Shown piece by piece: positions 1 through 6,250 of a DNA stretch of 33,744 nt (its first letter is position 1; every line of letters starts with the position of its first letter). The stretch comes from Lachnospiraceae bacterium (GTDB taxonomy: Bacteria > Bacillota > Clostridia > Lachnospirales > Lachnospiraceae). The stretch is taken from assembly GCA_900771195.1 (NCBI GenBank), contig CAAGMZ010000012.1:1-33744 (forward strand). The letters run 5' to 3'. Below the pieces are notes generated by a model. It had not been told where the DNA came from, did not search any database, and saw only the letters and a list, made by a program, of their open reading frames with translations. Made by a program: the position numbers and the translations under genes.

Positions 1-123
1 CTGTAATTTAGGGAATAACGGTTGCAACTGATGCCACTCTCCAGCAGCTTTCAGACCATCTTTGCTTCTTCCCATTTCCGCATATGCGGCAAAAAATTCA
101 CTATTATCGTAAATATTTCCCAT
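1..123 (-). CDS. Class I SAM-dependent methyltransferase, N-terminal fragment (runs off window)
   Basis: Only the first 41 codons are present; the gene continues beyond base 1. The translation starts MGNIYDNSEFFAAY and contains a GLKAAGEWHQL stretch. This resembles the N-terminal lead of Firmicute class I SAM-dependent methyltransferases, where the glycine-rich SAM motif follows shortly after (it would lie outside the window). The ATG at 123 has a GGAGG ribosome-binding site at normal spacing and a consensus promoter upstream at 164-192, so the start is firm. The substrate cannot be told. The family call rests on remembered similarity of a short segment. Confidence 0.6.
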   Translation of the reverse strand, partial: MGNIYDNSEFFAAYAEMGRSKDGLKAAGEWHQLQPLFPKLQ

Positions 124-163
124 TGATAATTACCTCCACAACTCCCGATTTGTTATCATCTAC

Positions 164-192
164 AGTATACAGTTGCCATACGCCTGCGTCAA
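164..192 (-). promoter_or_regulatory. Sigma-70-type promoter of the methyltransferase gene
   Basis: On the minus strand there is a -35 TTGACG (192-187), a 17-nt spacer and a -10 TATACT (169-164), about 40 nt before the ATG at 123. Confidence 0.8.
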
Positions 193-320
193 CAAATCGT
201 CTTTATTTTTCATTTTATCAACCAGTCTGCACAATGTATGGAAAATTCCGTGTATAATTGAAAATATACCATTTTCTCCCAAATGGGAGATATAATATCT
301 AAAAATTCCATAAAATCTGT

Positions 321-433
321 CAATGTAAAAATGCTTAACTTAACGGGTATTATTTTGCGGATAAAATTTTAAGGAGCAAATCCACAGATTTACCCCTTAA
401 CTTAATGATTTTTCGATTAACTAAATGACATTG
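321..433. repeat. Inverted-repeat-bounded 113-bp element, possible MITE or IS remnant
   Basis: The outer ends are CAATGT (321-326) and ACATTG (428-433). Inside these, 327-347 and 393-413 are 21-base arms that are reverse complements with four mismatches; both contain the CTTAACTTAA core. A further pair, AAATCTGT (313-320) and ACAGATTT (384-391), overlaps. No open reading frame of note lies within. The arrangement resembles a small non-autonomous transposable element or the residue of an IS, but no transposase is present and the family is not recognised. Confidence 0.4.
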
Positions 434-465
434 CCCTCACCGGGGTACTCTTTCCCATAAAAAAA

Positions 466-477
466 GCGCGAGACGGG
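466..477 (-). repeat. Duplicate of the tRNA-Gly 3' end with its T-run
   Basis: GCGCGAGACGGG is identical to 719-730, the acceptor and T-arm end of the tRNA-Gly gene. In both places it is followed on the minus strand by a run of seven T (459-465; 708-714 after a short spacer). The two copies flank the structured block 478-718. This looks like a tRNA-end duplication made by insertion of the intervening element. Confidence 0.6.
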
Positions 478-509
478 TCGTTAGGCGCCGGTGGCGCCTG
501 TTTAACGAC
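477..509 (-). terminator. GC-rich hairpin followed by a T-run, terminator-like
   Basis: GTCGTT (477-482) and AGGCGCC (483-489) pair with GGCGCCT (493-499) and AACGAC (504-509), leaving a 4-nt bulge. On the minus strand the hairpin is followed, after about eleven nucleotides, by seven T (465-459). It would end transcripts coming from tRNA-Gly(GCC) through the structured element at 538-678. The spacer before the T-run is longer than in a textbook terminator. Confidence 0.45.
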
Positions 510-537
510 GACCGAGCCGGCAGGCGAGACCCGAAAG

Positions 538-678
538 GCTGTAAATATATTTTTCTGTGTCCGGGCGCTTTCGCTCACTGAGACAGTAACGGTACAAAGC
601 GTGCAGAATACACACGCTAAGTACCGACTGTCTCAGACCCGGCACAGAAAAACATATTCACAGCTACATAGTGTGAGC
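538..678 (-). repeat. Structured three-way-junction element, copy A
   Basis: A 127-bp palindrome (538-664) plus a 14-nt tail shared with copy B (21241-21380). The outer stem pairs 538-559 with 643-664, then a 5-bp CCGGG/CCCGG stem. The central arm is a 10-bp CTGAGACAGT/ACTGTCTCAG stem, a CGGTAC/GTACCG stem and an AGCGTG/CACGCT tip. A small side hairpin with a GAAA loop (about 564-577) makes a three-way junction. The two outer-stem mismatches are A-C on the plus strand but G-U on the minus strand, so the functional RNA is probably the minus strand. It lies 3' of tRNA-Gly(GCC). Confidence 0.75.
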
Positions 679-717
679 TGTAAAATGATTATTTAAGGCC
701 CATTTGCAAAAAAATAG

Positions 718-789
718 AGCGCGAGACGGGAGTCGAACCCGCGACCTTCTCCTTGGCAAGGAGACGCTCCACCACTGAGCCACTCGCGC
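718..789 (-). tRNA. tRNA-Gly (anticodon GCC)
   Basis: The minus strand reads GCGCGAG at the 5' end, pairing with CTCGCGC at the 3' end, with discriminator T. The anticodon arm is TCTCC-TTGCCAA-GGAGA, giving anticodon GCC, and the T-arm carries GGTTCGAAC. The gene is 72 nt long, CCA is not encoded, and a T-rich run follows directly. A consensus promoter lies upstream at 823-851. Confidence 0.97.
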
Positions 790-822
790 ATTTATTCGTC
801 ATCTTTTCGTGACGCAAGCACT

Positions 823-851
823 ACTATACTACACAGAGAAATAATTGTCAA
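823..851 (-). promoter_or_regulatory. Promoter of tRNA-Gly(GCC)
   Basis: Minus strand: -35 TTGACA (851-846), 17-nt spacer, -10 TATAGT (828-823), about 34 nt before the tRNA 5' end. Confidence 0.88.
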
Positions 852-879
852 TATATTTATTGGTCAAAAGTCCAAAAAA

Positions 880-1758
880 TTATTTTTTGTCTTGTTTTAT
901 ACTCTCTACTATAAAGTCATAAAGCTTCTTAACAGCAGGCACCGATTTCGAAGGCTCGTAACATGCCAGTCCTATTACCCTGTAGCTCTCGGGCTCAATC
1001 GGATACGAGTCAACATCTATGTCAAAGGAATCCACAACCATCCTTGGCAGTATGCATACTCCCATTCCGGCCTCAACCATGCGTAGCACCGACAAATCAT
1101 CAACGACATGGCAGCTTGTCTTCACATCGATGCCACTGTCTCTTATGAGCTTTACGCTGTCAGCATCACCGTTCTCAAGCGGAAGCACAAATCTGTTGCC
1201 TGCCAGTTCATGAATCGATATACTGTTTCCCAAAGAAGTCTTAAAGCCCTTCGGCACCGCCGCCACAAGCCTGTCATCATAGAGCGGCTCTATCGGAATA
1301 TCTCCCGCACTGGCAGCAGACAAAAAGCCTATATCAATCCTTCCGTTGCTTATCCATCCGCATATATCCTTATATGACCCCTGAAATATTTCAATGTCTA
1401 TGCCGGGATATCGTTCATTGAATCCACGTACGATTTCCGGCATCCAGCCCGAACACACTGTATTAAAACAACCCACCCGCACGGTTCCGCGTTCAAGCCC
1501 CTTCATCTGGTCCACCACAAGTTCAAGGGAATCTTCACTCATAAGCACCTGTCTTATGTACGGTATCAGAATTTCCGCATTGGGAGTGAGGCTTATCTTG
1601 TTATTCTTTCTGAAAAAAAGCGGAAAACCAAGTTCATCTTCCATGCTGCTAATACTGTGGCTGACCGCCGAAGGCGTCAGTTCCATAATCTCGGCAGCTT
1701 TTCTGAAGCTCATGTATTCAACCGTTGTCATAAAAATCTTGTATGATAAAAGAGTCAT
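880..1758 (-). CDS. LysR-family transcriptional regulator
   Basis: A 292-residue LysR-type regulator of normal length. Residues 1-60 are the winged helix-turn-helix (SFRKAAEIMELTPSAVSHSI), and from about residue 92 the periplasmic-binding-protein-like effector domain begins (GTVRVGCFNTVCSGWMPEIV), with a typical late motif VEAGMGVCILP. The ATG at 1758 is preceded by a purine-rich GAGAGAGG. It lies 44 bases downstream of the small gene 1803-2135 and is probably co-transcribed with it. No divergent target gene or pathway partner is visible, so its regulon is unknown. Confidence 0.9.
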   Translation of the reverse strand: MTLLSYKIFMTTVEYMSFRKAAEIMELTPSAVSHSISSMEDELGFPLFFRKNNKISLTPNAEILIPYIRQVLMSEDSLELVVDQMKGLERGTVRVGCFNTVCSGWMPEIVRGFNERYPGIDIEIFQGSYKDICGWISNGRIDIGFLSAASAGDIPIEPLYDDRLVAAVPKGFKTSLGNSISIHELAGNRFVLPLENGDADSVKLIRDSGIDVKTSCHVVDDLSVLRMVEAGMGVCILPRMVVDSFDIDVDSYPIEPESYRVIGLACYEPSKSVPAVKKLYDFIVESIKQDKK

Positions 1759-1802
1759 ATCAGATGCCCTCTCTCAGACCGAGTAATAAAACGATTGAAG
1801 AC

Positions 1803-2135
1803 TTAATAGTCCCAATCGTTTTTCAGGTTCAGCCTTTTGCGTGTATCAAGCAGTTTATTAATGAATTCATCCACATCTTCATTCGTAACACTGTAATCCG
1901 GAGTAACGCCTTTTATCTTGCCCCCGAGGGCAGTCTTAAGTCCAATATCCTCCAATCGCCTTTTAACAGTAAACTTCTCTGTCTTAAAAATCTTGACGAT
2001 TTCATTAAACGGCACCCCGACCCTCACCACAAGAAACCTGAAATCATCATTGGTCATGCAGATAAAATCTTTGGTTATTGCAGGCAGCTTATTCAGACGT
2101 TCTATACAATAATTTATCACAGACATATCAGCCAT
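1803..2135 (-). CDS. Small protein of unknown function (110 aa)
   Basis: Starting at the ATG at 2135, which has a strong GGAGG site, gives 110 residues (MADMSVINYCIERLNK...). A longer reading from 2225 would run through the promoter and is rejected. The protein is charged and looks alpha-helical. It has no signal peptide or membrane segment and ends in a basic-acidic tail (TRKRLNLKNDWDY). An IVKIFKTEKFTVKRRLEDIG segment could be a helix-turn-helix-like pair, but this is weak. It precedes the LysR gene in the same direction. I do not recognise the family. Confidence 0.65.
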   Translation of the reverse strand: MADMSVINYCIERLNKLPAITKDFICMTNDDFRFLVVRVGVPFNEIVKIFKTEKFTVKRRLEDIGLKTALGGKIKGVTPDYSVTNEDVDEFINKLLDTRKRLNLKNDWDY

Positions 2136-2195
2136 AATTATGCACCTCCGCTTGAAGACAATTCCAAGAAAAACCAAATAAACTGATACATTCGT

Positions 2196-2225
2196 ATTAT
2201 AGCACAATATCATGAGTACTGCCAA
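2196..2225 (-). promoter_or_regulatory. Promoter of the small gene / LysR unit
   Basis: Minus strand: extended -10 TGCTATAAT (TATAAT at 2201-2196), an 18-nt spacer and a -35 TTGGCA (2225-2220). The start codon at 2135 lies about 60 nt downstream. Confidence 0.75.
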
Positions 2226-2295
2226 CTTTTTTCTCTATAATAAATTTACAGAAAAACTTGCACAAATTTCGTCCGGTTTTCTTTGAGAATTATTC

Positions 2296-2324
2296 TTGAC
2301 ATGATAAATTCTTTGATGTATTAT
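2296..2324 (+). promoter_or_regulatory. Strong promoter of the ATP-grasp operon
   Basis: -35 TTGACA (2296-2301), exact 17-nt spacer, -10 TATTAT (2319-2324). Expected transcription start is about 2331, some 130 nt before the first start codon. Confidence 0.88.
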
Positions 2325-2378
2325 CCTTTTAAAAGTAAGCTTCGGATAACTTAATATTATTACATTTTTGACAACAAA

Positions 2379-2410
2379 GGCGTTCTCTCCCAGGAGAAGC
2401 GCCTTTTTTT
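2379..2410 (+). terminator. Leader terminator between promoter and ATP-grasp gene
   Basis: GGCG-TTCTC pairs with GAGAA-G-CGCC around a short loop and is followed by TTTTTTT. It lies downstream of the consensus promoter and upstream of the first gene, so all operon transcription must pass it. This suggests attenuation, or a short leader RNA of about 80 nt. No known riboswitch is recognised in the leader. Confidence 0.85.
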
Positions 2411-2460
2411 GTACCTATGATGTCCTGCTTGCTTAATGCAGAGAGAATGGAGTGAGGCTT

Positions 2461-3780
2461 ATGCAGAACCTGGATTTGCTGGAAAGCACTGACACAATCA
2501 ACGAGTTGCTTGCACGTTACGGGGTGAAATTCGGCATCTACAAAAACAATACATTTAAAGAACAGCTTTTTCCTTTTGATGCCATTCCAAGGATAATCGA
2601 AAAAGAAGAGTTTGATTATCTTGAGCGAGGATTAAAGCAGCGTGTTGTTGCGCTTAATCTTTTTCTGAAGGATATTTACAGCGACAAAAAAATCGTAAAG
2701 GACAATGTGGTGCCTGAGGACTTTATTTTTGCCTCAAGCGGCTATATGGCAGAGTGTGAAGGAACACTTCCTCCCAAGGGCATTTATTCACACATTTCCG
2801 GAATAGATCTTGTACAGGGCAAGGACAGGAACTGGTATGTGCTGGAAGACAATCTGCGTGTTCCGTCAGGCGCGTCATACCCCATGATAGCCAGGTCTCT
2901 TTGCAGGCGCAGCAATCCTTCGGTTTTCGAAAAGGTGAAGCTTGAGGACAACAGAAATTATGCGCAGCTTCTGAGACGCACAATGGATAACGTTAATGTT
3001 GGCGGACACACGGTAATTCTCACTCCCGGAAGATATAACGCGGCGTATTTTGAACATTCATATCTGGCAGAGAAAACCGGTGCGCATCTTGTCAACGGTT
3101 CTGAGCTCATCGTGGAAAATGACAGGCTCTATTATGTAGATTACAACGGCAAAAAAGAACAGGTCGGAGCTGTTTACAGAAGAATTTCAGACGAATATCT
3201 TGATCCGATGAATTTCAATCCCGAATCGGTTATCGGTATTCCGCATATTTTTGACGTATTCAGAAAAGGCAATGTGGCACTGATTAACGCTCCTGGCAAT
3301 GGCATAGCTGATGATAAGGGAATCTACTACTTTGTTCCCAAAATGATAAAATATTATCTTAATGAGGAGCCGATTCTCAACAATGCTCCAACTTATCTTC
3401 CATTCTATGAGGAGGACATGAAATATGTACTTGAACATTTTGATGACCTCGTTCTCAAGGATGTAGCTGAGGCAGGCGGTTACGGAGTCGTGTTCGGTAA
3501 CAGCATGACCAGTGAAAAGAAGGCTGATTTCATAGAACTTCTCAAGAAGGAGCCGAGAAGATTTATCGCTCAGGAGGTAATAGATTTCCTTGACATTGAT
3601 ATTCTTGATGAGGGGAAAGTCGTTCCCAGAAAAGCAGACCTGAGGGCATTCGTACTTATGGCAGACGAACCGCTTGTATGGAAAAGCGGACTCACAAGAT
3701 TTTCAAGAAATCCCGATTCATTCATTGTAAATTCATCACAGGGAGGAGGATTTAAAGACACATGGGTATTATCTCAGTAG
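2461..3780 (+). CDS. Circularly permuted ATP-grasp amidoligase-type protein (COG2308)
   Basis: About 439 residues from the ATG at 2461, which has GGAG eight bases upstream; a GTG at 2452 would add three residues but has a poorer site. The protein fits the circularly permuted ATP-grasp type 2 family (DUF404/DUF407): an N-terminal YGVKFGIY...FPFDAIPRII lead, a core with VLEDNLRVPSGASYP, then PGNGIADDKGIYYFVP, LKDVAEAGGYGVVFG and a C-terminal DLRAFV / SSQGGGFKDTW. In other bacteria such proteins are encoded beside alpha-E and transglutaminase proteins, as here, and are predicted to form peptide or amide bonds. The substrate is unknown. The stop codon overlaps the next gene by 19 bases, indicating translational coupling. 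Confidence 0.88.
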   Translation: MQNLDLLESTDTINELLARYGVKFGIYKNNTFKEQLFPFDAIPRIIEKEEFDYLERGLKQRVVALNLFLKDIYSDKKIVKDNVVPEDFIFASSGYMAECEGTLPPKGIYSHISGIDLVQGKDRNWYVLEDNLRVPSGASYPMIARSLCRRSNPSVFEKVKLEDNRNYAQLLRRTMDNVNVGGHTVILTPGRYNAAYFEHSYLAEKTGAHLVNGSELIVENDRLYYVDYNGKKEQVGAVYRRISDEYLDPMNFNPESVIGIPHIFDVFRKGNVALINAPGNGIADDKGIYYFVPKMIKYYLNEEPILNNAPTYLPFYEEDMKYVLEHFDDLVLKDVAEAGGYGVVFGNSMTSEKKADFIELLKKEPRRFIAQEVIDFLDIDILDEGKVVPRKADLRAFVLMADEPLVWKSGLTRFSRNPDSFIVNSSQGGGFKDTWVLSQ

Positions 3781-4424
3781 AACAGACAGACAGATTATTC
3801 TGGTTAGGAAGATATTCAGAAAGGGTGTACACTACTATACGCCTGTATTTTACCAGCTATGACACTATGATTGACGAGACAACGGACAGCTACAAAGCAT
3901 TCTGTCAGAGGCTGGATATCCCCGATATTTACGGTTCCAAGGAAAAATTCAAGGAACTCTATCCTTTTGATTCACAAAACCCTGACTCCATTATAAGCAA
4001 CCTTAACCGTGCTTATGACAATGCCATAGTTTTAAGAGAGGAAATCGGCTCAGAAACGCTTTCTTACATACAGCTCGCCATATATGACATGAACAAGGCC
4101 AAAATAAGCCGTGCCCCGCTTATAGAGATGCAGCACATAATCGACAACATACTGGCATTCTGGGGAATTGTTGACGACAGCATCGATTCCGAACAGGTCC
4201 GCAACATAATAAAAACAGGAAAACGTGTTGAAAGAATAGACCTTTATGCAAGGCTCGGACTAAGCCGTCAGGAACTCGCCCGCGAGGTTCACAGGCTTAT
4301 TCCCAGAATTGAGCGATGTGGCATAAAATACAACGAAGACAGATTAAATAATCTGAAAAAGCTTGTAGAAGAACCGGAAATGGATTATTATAAGATAGTA
4401 AACGAGGTAGAATCTATCTTGTAA
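3762..4424 (+). CDS. Alpha-E domain protein (COG2307), short form
   Basis: A 220-residue, nearly all-helical protein beginning MGIISVEQTDRLFWLGRYSER, the characteristic opening of alpha-E proteins (typical W-GRY-ER motif). Family members I know are about 300 residues, so this is a short version. It overlaps the ATP-grasp gene by 19 bases, with a GGAGGAGG site inside that gene. It is expected to act with the ATP-grasp partner. Its own activity is not established; it is usually treated as a non-catalytic partner. It is 26 bases from the transglutaminase gene. Confidence 0.85.
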   Translation: MGIISVEQTDRLFWLGRYSERVYTTIRLYFTSYDTMIDETTDSYKAFCQRLDIPDIYGSKEKFKELYPFDSQNPDSIISNLNRAYDNAIVLREEIGSETLSYIQLAIYDMNKAKISRAPLIEMQHIIDNILAFWGIVDDSIDSEQVRNIIKTGKRVERIDLYARLGLSRQELAREVHRLIPRIERCGIKYNEDRLNNLKKLVEEPEMDYYKIVNEVESIL

Positions 4425-4450
4425 ATAAGACAAAGGTTTGAGATATAAGC

Positions 4451-5251
4451 ATGAAAAGGTTACATTTCGACTACGATATGCAGATTAAATATACAGAACC
4501 GGTAAGCAAATGTCACTATACAATTAAATGTGAGCCTCCCGGCACCGATTGTCAGCATATCGACATATATCAGAGGGAATTTCAGCCAGACACTGCATTC
4601 TGCAGAGGGCAGGATTCCTTTGGCAATCTTCTTGTTTACGGCACTATCAACCGGCCTCACAGTGTGTTTCGGTTCCACGCTTACGGAGATGTCACCACGG
4701 GTCTCTCCGCTTCCGAAGCTGTGGAAAATGAGTCAATGATTGCCGTTTACCGCTATCCCTCGGTTCTCACCAAACCGGCAGAGGGGCTTAAATCTTATTT
4801 TGGCAAAATCACGCCTGAACTTACCGGAGTTTCCAATCAGTCACGGTATGAACAGGCATTGGTTTTAATGCACAGGCTGCATCAGGATTTTTGCTACGAA
4901 CAGAATATCACCAATACAGATACTACTGCTGAAGCAGCCTGGGCCATTGGAAAAGGAGTATGTCAGGATTATTCACATATCCTCATAGCTCTTTGCCGGA
5001 CGGCCGGGATTCCCGCCAGATATGTTGCAGGCATGCTGATAGGCGAAGGACGCAGTCATGCCTGGGTTGAAGTACTCTCAGACGGCAGATGGTATGCACT
5101 TGACCCCACCAACGATATTGTCGTGACCGACTCGCACATTAAGCTTGGAGTGGGAAGAGACGCAGCCGACTGCATGATTAACCGCGGCATCCTTACCGGC
5201 GGCGGCACACAAACCGATGATATCAGGGTCTCTGTAAATGAAATCCCCTGA
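4451..5251 (+). CDS. Transglutaminase-like cysteine protease (COG1305)
   Basis: 266 residues. The N-terminal half (about 1-120) is a beta-rich domain of the type found in bacterial transglutaminase-like proteins. The C-terminal half carries the papain-like triad: Cys171 in GKGVCQDYSH, His203 in RSHAWVEV and Asp218 in ALDPTND. There is no signal peptide, so it is probably cytoplasmic. In the ATP-grasp/alpha-E gene set it is predicted to hydrolyse or transfer the amide bonds made by the ligase. Its 3' end overlaps the most upstream possible start of the next gene by 14 bases. Confidence 0.9.
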   Translation: MKRLHFDYDMQIKYTEPVSKCHYTIKCEPPGTDCQHIDIYQREFQPDTAFCRGQDSFGNLLVYGTINRPHSVFRFHAYGDVTTGLSASEAVENESMIAVYRYPSVLTKPAEGLKSYFGKITPELTGVSNQSRYEQALVLMHRLHQDFCYEQNITNTDTTAEAAWAIGKGVCQDYSHILIALCRTAGIPARYVAGMLIGEGRSHAWVEVLSDGRWYALDPTNDIVVTDSHIKLGVGRDAADCMINRGILTGGGTQTDDIRVSVNEIP

Positions 5252-6230
5252 ATTTAAGAGAAAGGCACGGTCGTTACATATGATTAAAAAAGTTGCATCA
5301 GTAGGGCTTCCCGTTGATGAAATACTTGAAATAAAAAAGAACCGGATTACGCCGGACACCAAATCCTCCGGCAAAAAAAAGCGTATAAGCATAGTAACCG
5401 GAATCCACGGCGATGAGCTGGAGGGCCAGTATGTATGTTTTGAGCTTATCCGCAGAATCGAAGATGAAAAAGACAAGCTTGACGGAATAGTGGATGTTTA
5501 CCCTGCCATGAATCCGCTGGGCATTGACTCAATAACAAGGGGAATTCCTGCTTTTGACCTTGATATGAACAGGTCCTTCCCTGGCAACAGAGACGGCGAT
5601 ATGACCGAATATCTTGCATCCAAAATCGTCGATGACCTTATCGGTTCGGATGTATGCATAGACATACACGCCAGCAATATCTATCTTACGGAAATTCCCC
5701 AGGTACGCATCAATGAGCTGCACCAAAAGAAGCTTGTTCCGCTTGCGAAGAAGCTGAATGTGGACTTTATATGGGTTCATGGTGCAAGCACTGTTCTTGA
5801 ATCCACACTGGCATACAGTCTCAACAGCCGGAATGTCCCTACTCTCGTTGTAGAAATGGGAGTCGGCATGCGTATAACGCAGAATTACTGCCACCAGCTT
5901 GTGGACGGAATATTCAGCCTCATGAAGGATATGGGAATATGGCACGGCAGAACCAAAACGCCCCGCAAACCAATAATTTCGCAGAATCCTGATGATGTAA
6001 GCTACCTAAACGCCTCCACCTCCGGTATTTTCGTTCCAAGCGTAAAGCACTGGGAGCGCCTTAAGAAGGGTGAGCTTATCGGTCGCATCATTGACCCGCT
6101 CAAGGGGAAGGTTCTTGATGAAATTACTTCTCCCGTAAATGGAATTCTTTTTACAATCAGGGAATACCCCATAGTCGATGCCGGCTCACTGATAGGCAGA
6201 CTTCTTCGTGAGGAAGTCCTGGATAAATAA
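5238..6230 (+). CDS. M14 AstE/aspartoacylase-type zinc amidohydrolase (active-site intact)
   Basis: About 330 residues. Zinc ligands are visible as His57 and Glu60 (GIHGDE) and His144 (DIHAS). The substrate-site motifs are NPLG...TRG and DMNRSFPG, and the catalytic Glu206 sits in VVEMG. After about residue 250 comes a small beta-barrel domain (SGIFVPSVKHWERLKKGE). This is the succinylglutamate desuccinylase/aspartoacylase branch of M14. The ATG at 5238 overlaps the previous gene; ATG 5280 (MIKKVASVG) is an equally plausible start, as neither has a perfect ribosome-binding site. Its presence in the ATP-grasp operon suggests it trims a terminal amide product. The substrate is unknown. Confidence 0.85.
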   Translation: MKSPEFKRKARSLHMIKKVASVGLPVDEILEIKKNRITPDTKSSGKKKRISIVTGIHGDELEGQYVCFELIRRIEDEKDKLDGIVDVYPAMNPLGIDSITRGIPAFDLDMNRSFPGNRDGDMTEYLASKIVDDLIGSDVCIDIHASNIYLTEIPQVRINELHQKKLVPLAKKLNVDFIWVHGASTVLESTLAYSLNSRNVPTLVVEMGVGMRITQNYCHQLVDGIFSLMKDMGIWHGRTKTPRKPIISQNPDDVSYLNASTSGIFVPSVKHWERLKKGELIGRIIDPLKGKVLDEITSPVNGILFTIREYPIVDAGSLIGRLLREEVLDK

Positions 6231-6250
6231 CAGAAAGGATATTTTGCCGT

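Larger units (their letters stand above)
124..717. other. 594-base non-coding stretch, structured throughout
   Basis: No credible gene is seen here. In order it holds the methyltransferase promoter (164-192), the 321-433 inverted-repeat element, the tRNA-end duplicate (466-477), the GC-rich hairpin (477-509) and three-way-junction copy A (538-678). A small CTCCCA-AA-TGGGAG palindrome sits at about 278-291. Confidence 0.7.

Noticed and set aside
538..664. Intrinsic terminator for tRNA-Gly(GCC)
   Set aside because: The palindrome has no T-run at its end and is far longer than a terminator; the T-runs lie beside the tRNA and at 459-465.
2136..2225. N-terminal extension of the 110-residue protein
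   Set aside because: The stretch includes the -10 promoter element and lies before a strong ribosome-binding site at the internal ATG.
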